Below, piece after piece: positions 1 to 10,137 of a stretch of DNA of 64,000 nucleotides. Source of the DNA: Neobacillus endophyticus (GTDB taxonomy: Bacteria > Bacillota > Bacilli > Bacillales > Cytobacillaceae). Position 1 is the stretch's first letter. Every line of letters begins with the position of its first letter. The translations under genes and the position numbers were made by a program. The DNA is taken from contig NZ_JABRWH010000001.1 of assembly GCF_013248975.1 (NCBI RefSeq), positions 62,001 to 126,000 of the forward strand, given 5' to 3'. Under the pieces are notes generated by a model that did no database searches, was not told where the DNA came from, and saw only the letters and a list, made by a program, of their open reading frames with translations.

Positions 1-590
1 TTTTGACAATCCTGACAAAACTCTCCGATTCTAGGTTTGAAATGTTTCACTAAAGCATCACGATGTGCCTGCCGACTATCTTTATCACCAAGACTATTAA
101 CCACAAGCTTCAACTTTTTTAAGCCCATTTCTTTATAAAGGTTCATGGCAAGGGCAATTACTTCAACATCAATGGCCGGGTCACTGCTTCCAAGTGCTTC
201 GACACCAAATTGGACAAATTGGCGGAAACGGCCTGCTTGAGGGCGTTCATAGCGGAACATTGGTCCCAAATAGTAGAGCTTAACCGGCTGACCAGCGTTA
301 CCGAACATTTTTTTCTCAACATATGACCTAACAACCGGTGCTGTCCCTTCAGGCCTTAGCGTAATACTACGGCCGCCACGGTCCTCAAATGTATACATTT
401 CCTTCTGAACAATATCAGTCGTATCGCCTACACCTCTTAAGAATAGTTCAGTTTGTTCAAAAATCGGCGTGCGAATTTCATGATATTGGTATTTTCCGCA
501 TAGTTCCTTCGCTTTTGCTTCAATTTGCTGCCACAGCTCTACTTCACCGGGCAATATGTCCTGCGTCCCTCTCGGAATGCTGATTGACAT
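1..590 (-). CDS. hisS: Histidyl-tRNA synthetase, N-terminal part (cut by window edge)
   Basis: Class II aminoacyl-tRNA synthetase that charges tRNA-His with histidine in the cytoplasm. The minus-strand frame begins with [18 protein letters not shown], the usual HisS start, and contains class II motif 2 as [13 protein letters not shown]. About 196 residues are present; motif 3 and the anticodon-binding domain lie beyond position 1. The ATG at 588-590 has a strong ribosome binding site (GAGGAGG) just upstream. A histidine T-box and a promoter precede it, so expression should rise when uncharged tRNA-His accumulates. In B. subtilis aspS follows hisS; that gene would lie outside the window. Confidence 0.97.
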   Translation of the reverse strand, partial: MSISIPRGTQDILPGEVELWQQIEAKAKELCGKYQYHEIRTPIFEQTELFLRGVGDTTDIVQKEMYTFEDRGGRSITLRPEGTAPVVRSYVEKKMFGNAGQPVKLYYLGPMFRYERPQAGRFRQFVQFGVEALGSSDPAIDVEVIALAMNLYKEMGLKKLKLVVNSLGDKDSRQAHRDALVKHFKPRIGEFCQDCQ

Positions 591-650
591 GGCAAAAACC
601 TCCTCAATAACAAGTAATTCATATGTATCATGTTAATTTTTTCCTAAATA

Positions 651-934
651 AAAAAACTCCCATCCCTTGTATAAATACAAGGGACGGAAGTTTATCCGCG
701 GTGCCACCCTAGTTGAAGAGTACAATAAATCAATACCCTTCCTCTCAAACAGTTAACGCCTGTAACGTTCTTCTCCTAATAGAGCAGGATGCTTTTTCAG
801 AGAGAAACCTTCGGAGTGTTCTTTCATTAAGTTTCATGCAGAAATGCTTTCAGCCCAGGGCATTTCCTCTCTTTTCATGGATTAGTCTTAACTACTATGC
901 TCCATCATTGGATATGACAAGTTTTCAATATTAT
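651..934 (-). promoter_or_regulatory. T-box riboswitch of hisS, histidine specifier CAC
   Basis: The minus-strand leader carries the conserved T-box sequence AGGGTGGCACCGCG (about 697-710), followed by a long terminator hairpin of the form AAACTTCCGTCCCTTGT / ACAAGGGATGGGAGTTT and a T-run (about 651-692). Upstream, a stem I candidate has an AGTA element on its 5' side and GAA-CAC-TCC on its 3' side (about 813-821), with GGAG/CTCC closing the loop. The CAC triplet fits a histidine specifier and agrees with the downstream hisS gene. Uncharged tRNA-His would stabilise the antiterminator and allow read-through. The exact 5' end is inferred from the promoter. Confidence 0.93.
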
Positions 935-940
935 TTCTTT

Positions 941-969
941 ATCATACGGAGCATCTCGATCATTGTCAA
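941..969 (-). promoter_or_regulatory. SigA-type promoter of the hisS T-box leader
   Basis: On the minus strand a consensus TTGACA (about 964-969) is followed, after 17 bases, by TATGAT (about 941-946). Transcription would begin near 934, just before the first T-box stem. It is the clearest housekeeping promoter noticed in the window. Confidence 0.88.
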
Positions 970-976
970 GTTGAAT

Positions 977-1198
977 TTATGATCTCCCCAAATGTTTTTT
1001 CAACTTTCTGACATCCTTCATAGTTAATCCGAATTCGGATGCAAGCTCAAATGGTGTGTTATGCTGTTCTTTTTGGATAAAATCATGAAAATCCACTCCA
1101 AAAATCCTGCCATCCATAGACTGAATCGTCCTTCCTTTTTCACTTGATCTCAATGCTCTCACCCCTGACTCACAGTTCAATATTGTTATTATTTCCAT
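977..1198 (-). CDS. Small helical (HTH-like) protein of unknown function, possibly YrzK-like
   Basis: A 73-residue reading frame between the hisS leader and dtd. The C-terminal half (residues about 37-70, FHDFIQKEQHNTPFELASEF onward) reads like a helix-turn-helix segment: FELASEFGLTMKDVRKLKKH. No clear ribosome binding site precedes the first ATG. An internal ATG at codon 28 (MDGRIFGVDFHDF) follows an AAGGAAGG stretch and could be the true start, giving about 46 residues. B. subtilis has the small gene yrzK in a similar position, but orthology was not tested. The function is unknown. Confidence 0.5.
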   Translation of the reverse strand: MEIITILNCESGVRALRSSEKGRTIQSMDGRIFGVDFHDFIQKEQHNTPFELASEFGLTMKDVRKLKKHLGRS

Positions 1199-1317
1199 TT
1201 AGGCATCAAAAATTTCATATTCTTTATTTTTTGGCGCTGTTAAATTTAGCTGTTGATTTCTGCTCCAATCAACAGAGTTTAAATATCAACAATGTTCTTT
1301 AACTTAGCCTATTTTTT

Positions 1318-1358
1318 ATAAAACAAAAAGACCTGAAACCATTAAAGGTTTCAGGTCT
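1318..1358 (-). terminator. Terminator after dtd
   Basis: A perfect 12-base stem (AGACCTGAAACC / GGTTTCAGGTCT) with a 6-base loop is followed on the minus strand by a T-rich run. It lies directly downstream of dtd. Confidence 0.9.
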
Positions 1359-1363
1359 TGATA

Positions 1364-1804
1364 TTATTTACTATCCACAATCAGTGTAACCGGTCCATCA
1401 TTTGTTAGAGCCACATCCATCATAGCCCCGAACACACCAGTTTCGACACGAATTCCCTTTTGCCGAAGTGCGGTATTAAACGAATCATAGATTTCAATCG
1501 CATGGTCTGGTCTGGCTGCTTCCATAAAATTAGGTCTTCTCCCCTTGCGGCAATCCCCATAAAGGGTAAACTGCGAAACGGAGAGAATTTCACCGCCAAC
1601 ATCCATTAACGAAAAATTCATCTTTTCTTCTTCATCTTCAAAAATTCTCAGATTAGCAATTTTATCAGCAAGATAATTAACATCGTCTTCGTTATCATCA
1701 TGTGTGACACCAACAAGCAGAACAAGCCCTTTTGTAATCTGACCCGTCACTTCACCATTTACGGTAACGCTGGCTGCCTTGCTTCGCTGAACAACAACTC
1801 GCAT
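1364..1804 (-). CDS. dtd: D-aminoacyl-tRNA deacylase
   Basis: Hydrolyses D-aminoacyl-tRNAs (D-Tyr, and Gly mischarged on tRNA-Ala in the wider family), so D-amino acids stay out of proteins. The 146 residues match the family's usual length. The start [17 protein letters not shown], the active-site segment [10 protein letters not shown] and the C-terminal NDGPVT motif are all present. It lies 12 bases downstream of relA on the same strand, so the two are probably co-transcribed and end at the hairpin just past dtd. The same relA-dtd order occurs in B. subtilis. Confidence 0.96.
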   Translation of the reverse strand: MRVVVQRSKAASVTVNGEVTGQITKGLVLLVGVTHDDNEDDVNYLADKIANLRIFEDEEEKMNFSLMDVGGEILSVSQFTLYGDCRKGRRPNFMEAARPDHAIEIYDSFNTALRQKGIRVETGVFGAMMDVALTNDGPVTLIVDSK

Positions 1805-1816
1805 GGTCTAAACTCC

Positions 1817-4012
1817 TTAATTCATCATTCGGCGAACCGAGTAGATATCGGGAATTTGTTTAATTCGATCCACTACTTTTCGAAGATGGCTGACATTATG
1901 AATCGCGATCGACATATTAATGGTCGCCATTTTATTTCGGTCCGTTTTACCTGTTACTGCAGAAATATTGGTTTTTGTTTCATTGACAGCCTGAAGTACT
2001 TCATTTAACAAGCCTCTGCGGTCATAACCACTGATTTCTATATCCACATTGTATTCCTTGCGATCATTCAGGGAGGACTCCCACTCGACAGGAATTAATC
2101 TGGACTGTGCCTCGTTTTTATCGATGTTAGTACAATCCGCACGATGGACAGATACTCCGCGGCCCTTTGTAATATATCCGACAATTTCATCGCCCGGAAC
2201 CGGATTACAGCATCTAGAAAGGCGAATTAACAGATTATCAATCCCTTGTACCCTTACTCCGGATTCCCGTTTTTTAGAGGATGGGAAAGATTTCAAATCA
2301 GATATAACATTGGTGATACTTGCCGATTGTTCCTGATCGCGTTTTTTCCGCCACTTTTCCGTTAACCGGTTCGCAACCTGTAAGGCAGTAACACCGTTAT
2401 AACCGACAGCAGCATACATATCCTCTTCATTTGAAAAATTAAATTTCTCGGCAACCTTTTTTAGATTTTCCGGAGTTAAAATTTCTTTTATATCAAATTC
2501 CATGCTGCGTATTTCTTTTTCTACAAGCTCTTTGCCTTTTACGATATTCTCATCCCGGCGCTGCTTTTTAAAGAAGGCACGGATTTTATTTTTCGCTTGG
2601 GATGTTTGGGCAAGCTTGAGCCAATCCTGGCTCGGGCCATAAGAATGCTTGGAAGTAAGAATTTCAATTATATCCCCTGTCTTTAGCTTGTAATCCAGCG
2701 TCACCATCTTGCCGTTCACTTTCGCACCAATTGTTTTATTGCCAATCTCCGAGTGAATGCGGTAGGCAAAATCAATTGGAACTGATCCGGATGGTAACTC
2801 TAAAACATCACCTTTTGGTGTAAACACAAACACCATATCAGAGAACAGGTCAATTTTTAATGATTCCATAAATTCTTCAGCATTTGTAATATCATTTTGA
2901 AATTCAAGAATTTCCCTGAACCATGTTAGCTTTTCGTCAAAAGAGGTGTTGTCATCAATCGACTTTCCTTCTTTGTATGCCCAGTGGGCCGCAATCCCGA
3001 ACTCAGCGATCCGATGCATTTCAAAGGTGCGGATTTGCACCTCAAGCGGATCTCCCTTCGGCCCAATGACCGTAGTATGCAAAGACTGATACATATTTGG
3101 CTTTGGCATCGCAATATAATCTTTAAAGCGTCCTGGCATTGGTTTCCAGCAAGTGTGGATAATACCCAATACGGCATAGCAATCCTTGATGCTGTTTACT
3201 ACAATTCGAACAGCAAGCAAATCATAAATTTCGTTAAACTGCTTATTTTGCAGGGCCATTTTTCGATAAATACTGTAAATATGCTTTGGTCTTCCGGAAA
3301 GCTCTGACTTGATAGAAACCTCTGCTAGCCGCTCCTTGACCTCATTCATCACATCATCCAAGTATTGCTCTCTCTCGGCCCGTTTTTTCTTCATTAAATT
3401 TACAATCCGATAATATTGCTGAGGGTTTAAATACCTTAAAGCCGTATCTTCCAGCTCCCATTTAATCTTCGAGATTCCAAGACGATGTGCCAGCGGTGCA
3501 AAAATTTCCAGTGTTTCGTTAGAAATTCTCCGCTGTTTTTCTGCAGGAAGATGTTTAAGTGTACGCATATTATGCAGACGATCAGCTAGTTTTATGAGAA
3601 TGACTCGGATATCCCGAGCCATGGCAACAAACATTTTCCGATGGTTTTCTGCTTGCTGTTCCTCATGTGATTTATATTTAATTTTCCCTAATTTGGTTAC
3701 CCCGTCGACAAGCATTGCCACTTCTGAATTAAAAGCAGCCTCTATATCTTTTAAAGATACATTTGTATCTTCAACGACATCATGAAGAAAACCGGCAGCG
3801 ACCGTACCCGGATCCATTTGCAAATCAGCCAGGATCCCTGCGACCTGAATTGGATGGATAATGTAGGGTTCACCGGATTTGCGATATTGTTCCCGATGAG
3901 CATGTTTCGCAAATTCATATGCTTTACGAACTAATGCTACATGCTCTTCATTCAAATATTTTCTAGTCGTGTCGATGACTTGGTCGGCTGTCAACACTTG
4001 ATCATTCGCCAT
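1817..4012 (-). CDS. relA: Bifunctional (p)ppGpp synthetase/hydrolase
   Basis: Makes and degrades the alarmone (p)ppGpp on starved ribosomes (stringent response). Domains in order: HD hydrolase, with H53 and the HD pair at 77-78 in FLHDVVEDTN; synthetase domain around 230-330, with RFKDYIAMPKPNMYQSLHTT; TGS domain around 390-450; a conserved Cys-rich stretch (LIRLSRCCNPVPGDEIVGYI); and a C-terminal ACT domain from about 655. The length of 731 residues is typical of a long Rel protein. Intact catalytic motifs in both halves suggest both activities. About 260 bases separate it from apt upstream, leaving room for its own promoter. Confidence 0.97.
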   Translation of the reverse strand: MANDQVLTADQVIDTTRKYLNEEHVALVRKAYEFAKHAHREQYRKSGEPYIIHPIQVAGILADLQMDPGTVAAGFLHDVVEDTNVSLKDIEAAFNSEVAMLVDGVTKLGKIKYKSHEEQQAENHRKMFVAMARDIRVILIKLADRLHNMRTLKHLPAEKQRRISNETLEIFAPLAHRLGISKIKWELEDTALRYLNPQQYYRIVNLMKKKRAEREQYLDDVMNEVKERLAEVSIKSELSGRPKHIYSIYRKMALQNKQFNEIYDLLAVRIVVNSIKDCYAVLGIIHTCWKPMPGRFKDYIAMPKPNMYQSLHTTVIGPKGDPLEVQIRTFEMHRIAEFGIAAHWAYKEGKSIDDNTSFDEKLTWFREILEFQNDITNAEEFMESLKIDLFSDMVFVFTPKGDVLELPSGSVPIDFAYRIHSEIGNKTIGAKVNGKMVTLDYKLKTGDIIEILTSKHSYGPSQDWLKLAQTSQAKNKIRAFFKKQRRDENIVKGKELVEKEIRSMEFDIKEILTPENLKKVAEKFNFSNEEDMYAAVGYNGVTALQVANRLTEKWRKKRDQEQSASITNVISDLKSFPSSKKRESGVRVQGIDNLLIRLSRCCNPVPGDEIVGYITKGRGVSVHRADCTNIDKNEAQSRLIPVEWESSLNDRKEYNVDIEISGYDRRGLLNEVLQAVNETKTNISAVTGKTDRNKMATINMSIAIHNVSHLRKVVDRIKQIPDIYSVRRMMN

Positions 4013-4224
4013 GATATCACCTTTATTTTCATCACATTTTAATTTGTCCAGAGATAAAAAAACACTTAATTGAATTACATTAAATTAGAATGATTATTAC
4101 TACTATCAGATAAAAATATCACAAATGTAAAGAGATTGGAACCTTTTTTCAGCAAATTTTGAACGGAATGTCGAAATTTCTGTCTGAATCATTCTGCTGT
4201 CTCTATTCTTGCTAAGAATTTATC

Positions 4225-4268
4225 AGAATTTTATACAAAGAGAGCACTCTTTATTCGAGTGCTCTCTC
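4225..4268 (-). terminator. Terminator after apt
   Basis: An 11-base stem AGAGAGCACTC / GAGTGCTCTCT lies just past the apt stop codon. A moderate T-rich stretch follows on the minus strand. Confidence 0.75.
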
Positions 4269-4275
4269 ATCCATT

Positions 4276-4788
4276 TTAATACTGCATTAATGTTAAGATA
4301 TCGTAGTCGTCCAGCTTGCTTCTGCCTTCTAAATAAGTCAATTCAATAATGAAGGCGATCCCAGCAACAACGCCGCCAAGCTCCTCAACTAATTTAATCG
4401 TAGCTTCTATTGTACCACCAGTTGCCAATAAATCGTCTGTTATCAGAACACGCTGACCAGGTTTAATGGCATCCTTATGAATGGTTAAAACATCTTTACC
4501 ATATTCCAAACCATAGCCAACTTTAATGGTTTCACGAGGAAGTTTACCTTCCTTACGAACGGGGGCAAATCCTACTCCAAGGGAATAGGCTACAGGGCAG
4601 CCAATAATAAATCCGCGTGCTTCTGGTCCTACGATTATATCGATATGTTTATCCTTTGCATAATCAACAATCCGATCTGTTGCATATCTATATGCTTCTC
4701 CATCATTCATTAATGGTGTAATATCCTTAAACACAATACCTTGTTTCGGATAATCCGGTACGATTGCTACAAATTGTTTTAAATCCAC
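4276..4788 (-). CDS. apt: Adenine phosphoribosyltransferase
   Basis: Salvages adenine to AMP using PRPP. The 170 residues are the normal length. The PRPP-binding loop reads [13 protein letters not shown], and the start [20 protein letters not shown] is typical of Apt. Its start overlaps the end of recJ by 10 bases, so translation is probably coupled. A hairpin after the stop ends the recJ-apt unit. The recJ-apt-relA order is conserved in Bacillus. Confidence 0.97.
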   Translation of the reverse strand: MDLKQFVAIVPDYPKQGIVFKDITPLMNDGEAYRYATDRIVDYAKDKHIDIIVGPEARGFIIGCPVAYSLGVGFAPVRKEGKLPRETIKVGYGLEYGKDVLTIHKDAIKPGQRVLITDDLLATGGTIEATIKLVEELGGVVAGIAFIIELTYLEGRSKLDDYDILTLMQY

Positions 4789-7142
4789 TTGTGAACTGCC
4801 TCCTCAATTTCAACTGACCCTTCGATCACAGTATCAAACCAACTCTTCAGTTCCTGATAAGATGAAAATAACAAATCCTTCTCAAGAATTGATTGGTTAT
4901 TCTTTGCCTGATATGTTTGCGATTCAGTTAAATCACGCTTTTGCGCAGACTTTTTTAATGTAATGATTCCATTGTTTATTGTAACAAAATCCAGTTCAGA
5001 AAACACCTTTGACATTAAATCAATTGTTTCCTTCGTCCACCCCCGCAATTTGGCTACTTCATCAGCATACCGATTCAGGTCGAGCGAACCCTGTTTAGCC
5101 AAAAAGGCATAATACCACTTGAAATGTTCCCGGGTTGGAATCGTGCTAAAGAAATCACTGGATTCTTTATAAAAATAAGCATATATTCTTGCAGGTTTTT
5201 TCCCTTTCAGCAGATGAATGATGATTTCTTTTGATGGCGGAAGATCGAGCAATACGACATTCGCCATCGTACAATCAACAGCTTCGGCTGTTTTCTCATC
5301 TTCGATCAGAATGGTGTCTGGCCTTGTATGGGCCTTTATTTTCTCAAAATATTCTTTACTAAAAATGATTACTTTTCGATTTTCAGCTGGGACAGAGTCT
5401 TCTATCCGTTTCTTTTGCTGCTGGCCTCGATAATCAAACAATTGCCATGAATCGACGGCCATATCATGAATAAAGATCTGTGGCTTTCGAATATTGTTCC
5501 ACTCATTAATGGATAATTCACCAATCAATGCAATGGATGCTGCAGGTGAAATTTCATCTGCCAATGCACCTAAACCAAACCCGACTCCATCAAGATTTGC
5601 CCCATTTTCTTGAACTGAAAGCTTTAAATGGTTTTGATCACTGCCGATTTTTCTTATACCGGAAATATCAACATGATTGATTAAAACTTTTGGCTTCGGA
5701 TTGTCGATACCAAAAGGGGAAAGCAGCTGAACTTCCTCCAAAGCGGCTAATGTAATTTCTTCGAGATGAACTTCTTGGTCAAGATAGGTTATGGGCGTAA
5801 AATCTTCTTCCGTCAGCTCTTCTTCAGCCAAAATATTTAAACGCTCGCGCAGATCAGCCACATCTTCAAGCTTCAATGTCATCCCAGCAGCCATGGGATG
5901 TCCTCCAAAGTGAGGAAGTATGTCACGGCAAGCGGATAAGTTCTGAAAAAGGTCAAAACCATTGATGCTCCTTGCTGAACCTTTTGCCAGCCCTTTCTCA
6001 CCGTCAAAGCTTAAGACGATTGTTGGCCGATAATATTTTTCAACTAATCTGGAAGCAACAATACCTATAACGCCTGCATTCCAACCTTCTTTACCGATGA
6101 CAAGGACTTTATTTGAATCGACAGGAAATTGGTTCTCAACCATTTCCATTGCCTCATCTGTAATTGATTTCACAATGTTTTGCCTTGTTTTATTCAGGTC
6201 TTCCATTTCTGCTGCAAGCATTTCTGCCTCGTCAGGATCATTCGTCAAAAGGAGACGGACAGCTAAGCCAGCGTCTTCCAAACGGCCAACAGCATTAATC
6301 CTTGGTCCTAATGTAAAGCCAATCGTTTCTTCATTCACTGACAAAGGATCGCTGCCAGCCAATTTAAAAATGGCTTTAAGACCAATATTTTTAGTCATCC
6401 TTAATTTCTCAAGGCCTTTTTTCACAATTAAACGATTTTCACCTTTTAATGATACAAGGTCTGCAACCGTCCCAATCACTGCAATTTCTATTAAGTGCTC
6501 TGGAGTCTTTCCATAAAGCGCATGTGCTAATTTAAACGCCACGCCCACTCCCGCCAGTTCACGAAACGGATACGTTCCTTCTGGAAGTTTAGGATGAATA
6601 ATCGCGAGTGCTTCAGGTAAGACTGGTCCTGGTTCATGGTGGTCTGTGATAATAAGATCCAGGCCAAGCTCTTTGGCTACAGAAGCTTCATGGATCGCAG
6701 CGATTCCTGTATCAACTGTTATAATCAATGAAACTCCATTTTCTTTTGCCATCCGAAAGGCGGGTTCATTTGGTCCATAGCCTTCAGTGAACCTGTTCGG
6801 TATATAAAAATCAACATTTGCCCCCAAGTCCCGTAATGTCATCATTAAGACAGTTGTACTGCTTACACCATCAGCATCATAATCTCCAAAAATGAGAATC
6901 TGCTCTTGCTTTTCGATGGCCTGACGAATTCGGTTAACGGCAATATCCATTCCTTTAAACAAATAAGGGTCATGAAAGTCATCTTTTCCAAATAAAAAAT
7001 ACCGTGCAGATTCTACGGTATCTATTCCACGATTGACAAGCAGAGATGCAGCTAGAGGTGTTATTTTTAATTCATTTTCAAGCATCTTTACTAGTTGTTG
7101 ATCCGTTTGACGGACAACCCATCTTGTTTTTGACTTTAACAT
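4779..7142 (-). CDS. recJ: Single-stranded-DNA-specific exonuclease RecJ
   Basis: A 5'-to-3' single-strand DNA exonuclease that works in recombination and mismatch repair. It has the DHH phosphoesterase motifs: [11 protein letters not shown] near residue 86, ITDHHEPG near 167, and a downstream [13 protein letters not shown] (DHHA1 region). An OB-fold region follows. The C-terminal extension brings it to 787 residues, as in Firmicute RecJ proteins. The gene is intact and overlaps apt. About 170 bases separate it from secDF upstream. Confidence 0.97.
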   Translation of the reverse strand: MLKSKTRWVVRQTDQQLVKMLENELKITPLAASLLVNRGIDTVESARYFLFGKDDFHDPYLFKGMDIAVNRIRQAIEKQEQILIFGDYDADGVSSTTVLMMTLRDLGANVDFYIPNRFTEGYGPNEPAFRMAKENGVSLIITVDTGIAAIHEASVAKELGLDLIITDHHEPGPVLPEALAIIHPKLPEGTYPFRELAGVGVAFKLAHALYGKTPEHLIEIAVIGTVADLVSLKGENRLIVKKGLEKLRMTKNIGLKAIFKLAGSDPLSVNEETIGFTLGPRINAVGRLEDAGLAVRLLLTNDPDEAEMLAAEMEDLNKTRQNIVKSITDEAMEMVENQFPVDSNKVLVIGKEGWNAGVIGIVASRLVEKYYRPTIVLSFDGEKGLAKGSARSINGFDLFQNLSACRDILPHFGGHPMAAGMTLKLEDVADLRERLNILAEEELTEEDFTPITYLDQEVHLEEITLAALEEVQLLSPFGIDNPKPKVLINHVDISGIRKIGSDQNHLKLSVQENGANLDGVGFGLGALADEISPAASIALIGELSINEWNNIRKPQIFIHDMAVDSWQLFDYRGQQQKKRIEDSVPAENRKVIIFSKEYFEKIKAHTRPDTILIEDEKTAEAVDCTMANVVLLDLPPSKEIIIHLLKGKKPARIYAYFYKESSDFFSTIPTREHFKWYYAFLAKQGSLDLNRYADEVAKLRGWTKETIDLMSKVFSELDFVTINNGIITLKKSAQKRDLTESQTYQAKNNQSILEKDLLFSSYQELKSWFDTVIEGSVEIEEAVHKWI

Positions 7143-7271
7143 ATGTTCAAGATCACCTCTCAGACTTTCTTATTATACAGGAGCGCTTGACAGCTTTCAA
7201 TCATAGAAATGTTAAATACTTTTGAATAGATTTCCGCTGCAATCTCTCAAGAGATCTTTTATTTGAATGAA

Positions 7272-7309
7272 CAAAAGCGCAAGCATCCAATTTAGACGCT
7301 TGCGCTTTC
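7272..7309 (-). terminator. Terminator after secDF
   Basis: The stem AAAGCGCAAG / CTTGCGCTTT sits directly downstream of the secDF stop. On the minus strand a short T-rich tail follows. The symmetric sequence could act in both directions. Confidence 0.8.
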
Positions 7310-7312
7310 TTT

Positions 7313-9580
7313 TTAAACTTGTGGTTGATCAGAGTATTTTCTCTTTTCTTTCACTGTTTTAATAACACCTTTTTTCTTCAGCTCTTTTCCTTTAAACACT
7401 ACCCAAAGACCAGAAGCAATAAAGATGGATGAATATACTCCTACTAAGAGTCCGATCAACAAGGCCAAGGAGAAGTTGCGAATGGCCGGACTGCCGAAAA
7501 CCAAAAGTGAAATAACGGTAATTAATACCATTAAAACAGTGTTTAAGGACCTTGTTAATGTTTGACGAATACTTATGTTCACTACATCAACAATATCTTT
7601 AAATGTCTTGAACCGCTTCTTTAAATGCATGTTTTCACGAATCCGGTCAAATGTAACAATCGTATCGTGGATAGAGTAACCAACAACAGTCAATACTGCC
7701 GCAATAAAGTTCAGGTCCACTTCAAGCCTTGTAATACTGAAAAAGGCGATCATGAAGAAAGCATCGTGGAGCATGGCAATAACTGCCGATAAAGCCATTA
7801 AAAATTCAAAACGAATCGTTAAGTAAAGAATCATACCGATCGATGCAATGAGTATGGCGTAAACCGCATTTTTCGCGAGCTCACGGCCAATTGTAGGTGA
7901 AACTGTACTTACGTTTGGCTCTGCACCATATTCCTTTTTAAATTCTGTTTTTAATTGACTAATTTGATTTTTAGACAATACGCCTTTTAATCGTGCTGCT
8001 CCAATCTCATTATTCTTCCCTTCAAGGGTCACATCATCTGTTTTGATATGGAGACGATCAAATGAGCTCTTAATCTGTTCTGTTGTCAGCGGGGATTTCC
8101 CTAAAACTTCAATTCGTGTACCGCTAGTGAAATCAATAGCCAGGTTCAATTTGAAAATAATTAAAATGATTAAACCGACCGACAGCATCACACCGGAGAA
8201 AGCGAAAAACAACTTTCTCATGGCGACAAAATCTATTTTATCAAACTTAGTTGGCAAGGATAATGTATCAATATTTTGATTCATGCTATGGATATCAGCG
8301 GCTTTAACACCAAACCAGCCGGCTTTGTTTTTCAAGAAACCGCTGTGAACCCATAAACCAAGCAATAAACGTGAACCATATACAGCTGTAAGGAAACTCA
8401 TAACAACACTCAAAATAAGCATTGTTGCAAATCCTCTTACCGAGCTTGTCCCGAAGTAGAATAAAACAGCCGCCGTAATAATCGTATTCAAATTGGAATC
8501 GAGAATGGCCGTGAAAGCATGCTTTTCACCGGCTTGGAACGCTGATTTTATCGACTTTCCGAGTTTGATTTCCTCTTTTATCCGTTCGTAGGTAATAATA
8601 TTCGCATCTACGGCCATCCCAACCCCAAGGATCAAGGCTGCGATTCCTGGCAGAGTCAGTACGGCATTCATCCAATGGAAAATGAGTAAAACTAAATAAA
8701 TGTAGATGCTTAGTGAAACAACCGCAATAAAACCTGGGAAGCGGTAATAAACCAGCATGAACAAATAAATAAGTGCAATACCAATCAATCCGGCGATAAC
8801 CGTATCATGCAAGGCTTCCTGGCCAAATTTAGCTCCAACTGAAGTGGAATATATTTCCTTAAGTTTCACAGGAAGAGCACCTGCATTTAAGAGAGACGCT
8901 AATGTTGAAGCTTCTTTTGTAGTAAAATTACCGACTATTGAAACGGTATTTTGATTAAATACTTGGCTTACTGTTGGGGCAGACAAATATTTTGGATTTT
9001 TCTTTCCGAACTCTTTTTTAAATGAATCTTTACCTTGTTCAAAGTCAAGCCAAATGACAAGAAGATTGTTCGGATATGGTTTGCTGGAAATTTCCTTTGT
9101 TACTTTGGCAAATTTATCTGCGCTATTTAATGTCAGTGATACACTTGGTTTTCCGTTTTCGTCAAATGTTTGCTTTGCTCCGCCCTGTTTTAAATCAGAG
9201 CCATCCATCATCAGCTTATCATTTACATCACGGAATGAAAGGTTAGCCTCTGTAGACAAAATTTGGCGGGCCTTATTCTGGTCCTTAACCCCGGCAAGCT
9301 GAACGCGAATCCGATTATTCCCTTCAATTTGAATACTTGGTTCATTTACACCAAGAACATTGATCCGCTTATCAAGCGCATCAGCCGTACTTGATAAAAC
9401 ATTTTTGTCAATTTTTTGTCCATTTTTGGCAGGCATGACTTGATATAGAACTTCAAATCCGCCTTGAAGGTCCAATCCAAGATTAATATGTTTTAAAATA
9501 TTTTGGGTTGTTCCCCCCATGGTCCCTCCCAGGAGAAGGATCACAAGAAGGAAAGCAATAATTCTGCTGCGTTTTACCAT
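7313..9580 (-). CDS. secDF: Fused protein translocase subunit SecDF
   Basis: Membrane subunit that uses the proton gradient to pull secreted proteins through SecYEG from the outside. SecD and SecF are fused in one 755-residue chain, as is usual in Bacillus. The SecD half begins with an N-terminal membrane segment and LGLDLQGG, and later has GVGMAVDANIITYERIKEE. The SecF half carries LAIDFTSGTRIEV and VVGYSIHDTIVTFDRIREN. About twelve membrane segments are visible, six per half. The gene stands alone between two intergenic regions and ends at a hairpin. Confidence 0.97.
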   Translation of the reverse strand: MVKRSRIIAFLLVILLLGGTMGGTTQNILKHINLGLDLQGGFEVLYQVMPAKNGQKIDKNVLSSTADALDKRINVLGVNEPSIQIEGNNRIRVQLAGVKDQNKARQILSTEANLSFRDVNDKLMMDGSDLKQGGAKQTFDENGKPSVSLTLNSADKFAKVTKEISSKPYPNNLLVIWLDFEQGKDSFKKEFGKKNPKYLSAPTVSQVFNQNTVSIVGNFTTKEASTLASLLNAGALPVKLKEIYSTSVGAKFGQEALHDTVIAGLIGIALIYLFMLVYYRFPGFIAVVSLSIYIYLVLLIFHWMNAVLTLPGIAALILGVGMAVDANIITYERIKEEIKLGKSIKSAFQAGEKHAFTAILDSNLNTIITAAVLFYFGTSSVRGFATMLILSVVMSFLTAVYGSRLLLGLWVHSGFLKNKAGWFGVKAADIHSMNQNIDTLSLPTKFDKIDFVAMRKLFFAFSGVMLSVGLIILIIFKLNLAIDFTSGTRIEVLGKSPLTTEQIKSSFDRLHIKTDDVTLEGKNNEIGAARLKGVLSKNQISQLKTEFKKEYGAEPNVSTVSPTIGRELAKNAVYAILIASIGMILYLTIRFEFLMALSAVIAMLHDAFFMIAFFSITRLEVDLNFIAAVLTVVGYSIHDTIVTFDRIRENMHLKKRFKTFKDIVDVVNISIRQTLTRSLNTVLMVLITVISLLVFGSPAIRNFSLALLIGLLVGVYSSIFIASGLWVVFKGKELKKKGVIKTVKEKRKYSDQPQV

Positions 9581-9724
9581 TATGTATTAAATTCCTCCTT
9601 AGTGCTCGTTACGGCACCTTACGTACAAGTCTTATATAAGTATAGTAAAAAAAGTCACTGCTTTCATTATGGAATAAGTCCGAATGCCTGTCAATTTACA
9701 AAAAAAAGAAATGCACATTTTGTA

Positions 9725-10015
9725 TTATTTCAACAGTTCTTTCCACTCGTTCTCATCCTTTAATGTTATGTCGGCCGTTTTATATGCCTCAATGGTAGCA
9801 AAGCTGATGTAATCACTTACCTTAATTCCCAGGATATCTTGAATGATTTCATGAAGTTTTACTTCGTCTTTAACCTTTTTCCACTTTTTCTTGTTTAAGA
9901 ATTCCCAAAGCCCTGCCTCTTTGACTGAATCATACCCTAACAAACGGAATTCTTCCAGTTTACTGGCTAATGCCGGCTGAACCTGAGCGCGAAATGAATC
10001 GTACCTGCTATCCAT
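9725..10015 (-). CDS. comN: Post-transcriptional regulator, ComN family
   Basis: A 96-residue soluble protein resembling B. subtilis ComN (YrzD), which acts after transcription on comE mRNA and interacts with the pole protein DivIVA. It is helical and charged, with no membrane segment. It sits between secDF and spoVB, as in B. subtilis. The family assignment rests on length, overall sequence character and position. A competence regulator is of interest in a genome that also carries a type IV pilus locus, but no link is visible here. Confidence 0.8.
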   Translation of the reverse strand: MDSRYDSFRAQVQPALASKLEEFRLLGYDSVKEAGLWEFLNKKKWKKVKDEVKLHEIIQDILGIKVSDYISFATIEAYKTADITLKDENEWKELLK

Positions 10016-10137
10016 TCAAACTCCCCCTAATAAATTAAGCGATTGAAAAAGCTCAGTAGTTTGTCATGCTTTGTCCACTATGATGCATATAGTTAATTGT
10101 ATATGATATCGCCTAATTTGAGAAGGTGGGAAGGAGT

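Noticed and set aside
389..982. Plus-strand reading frames across hisS and its leader
   Set aside because: One is antisense to hisS and the other covers the T-box; neither has a convincing start.
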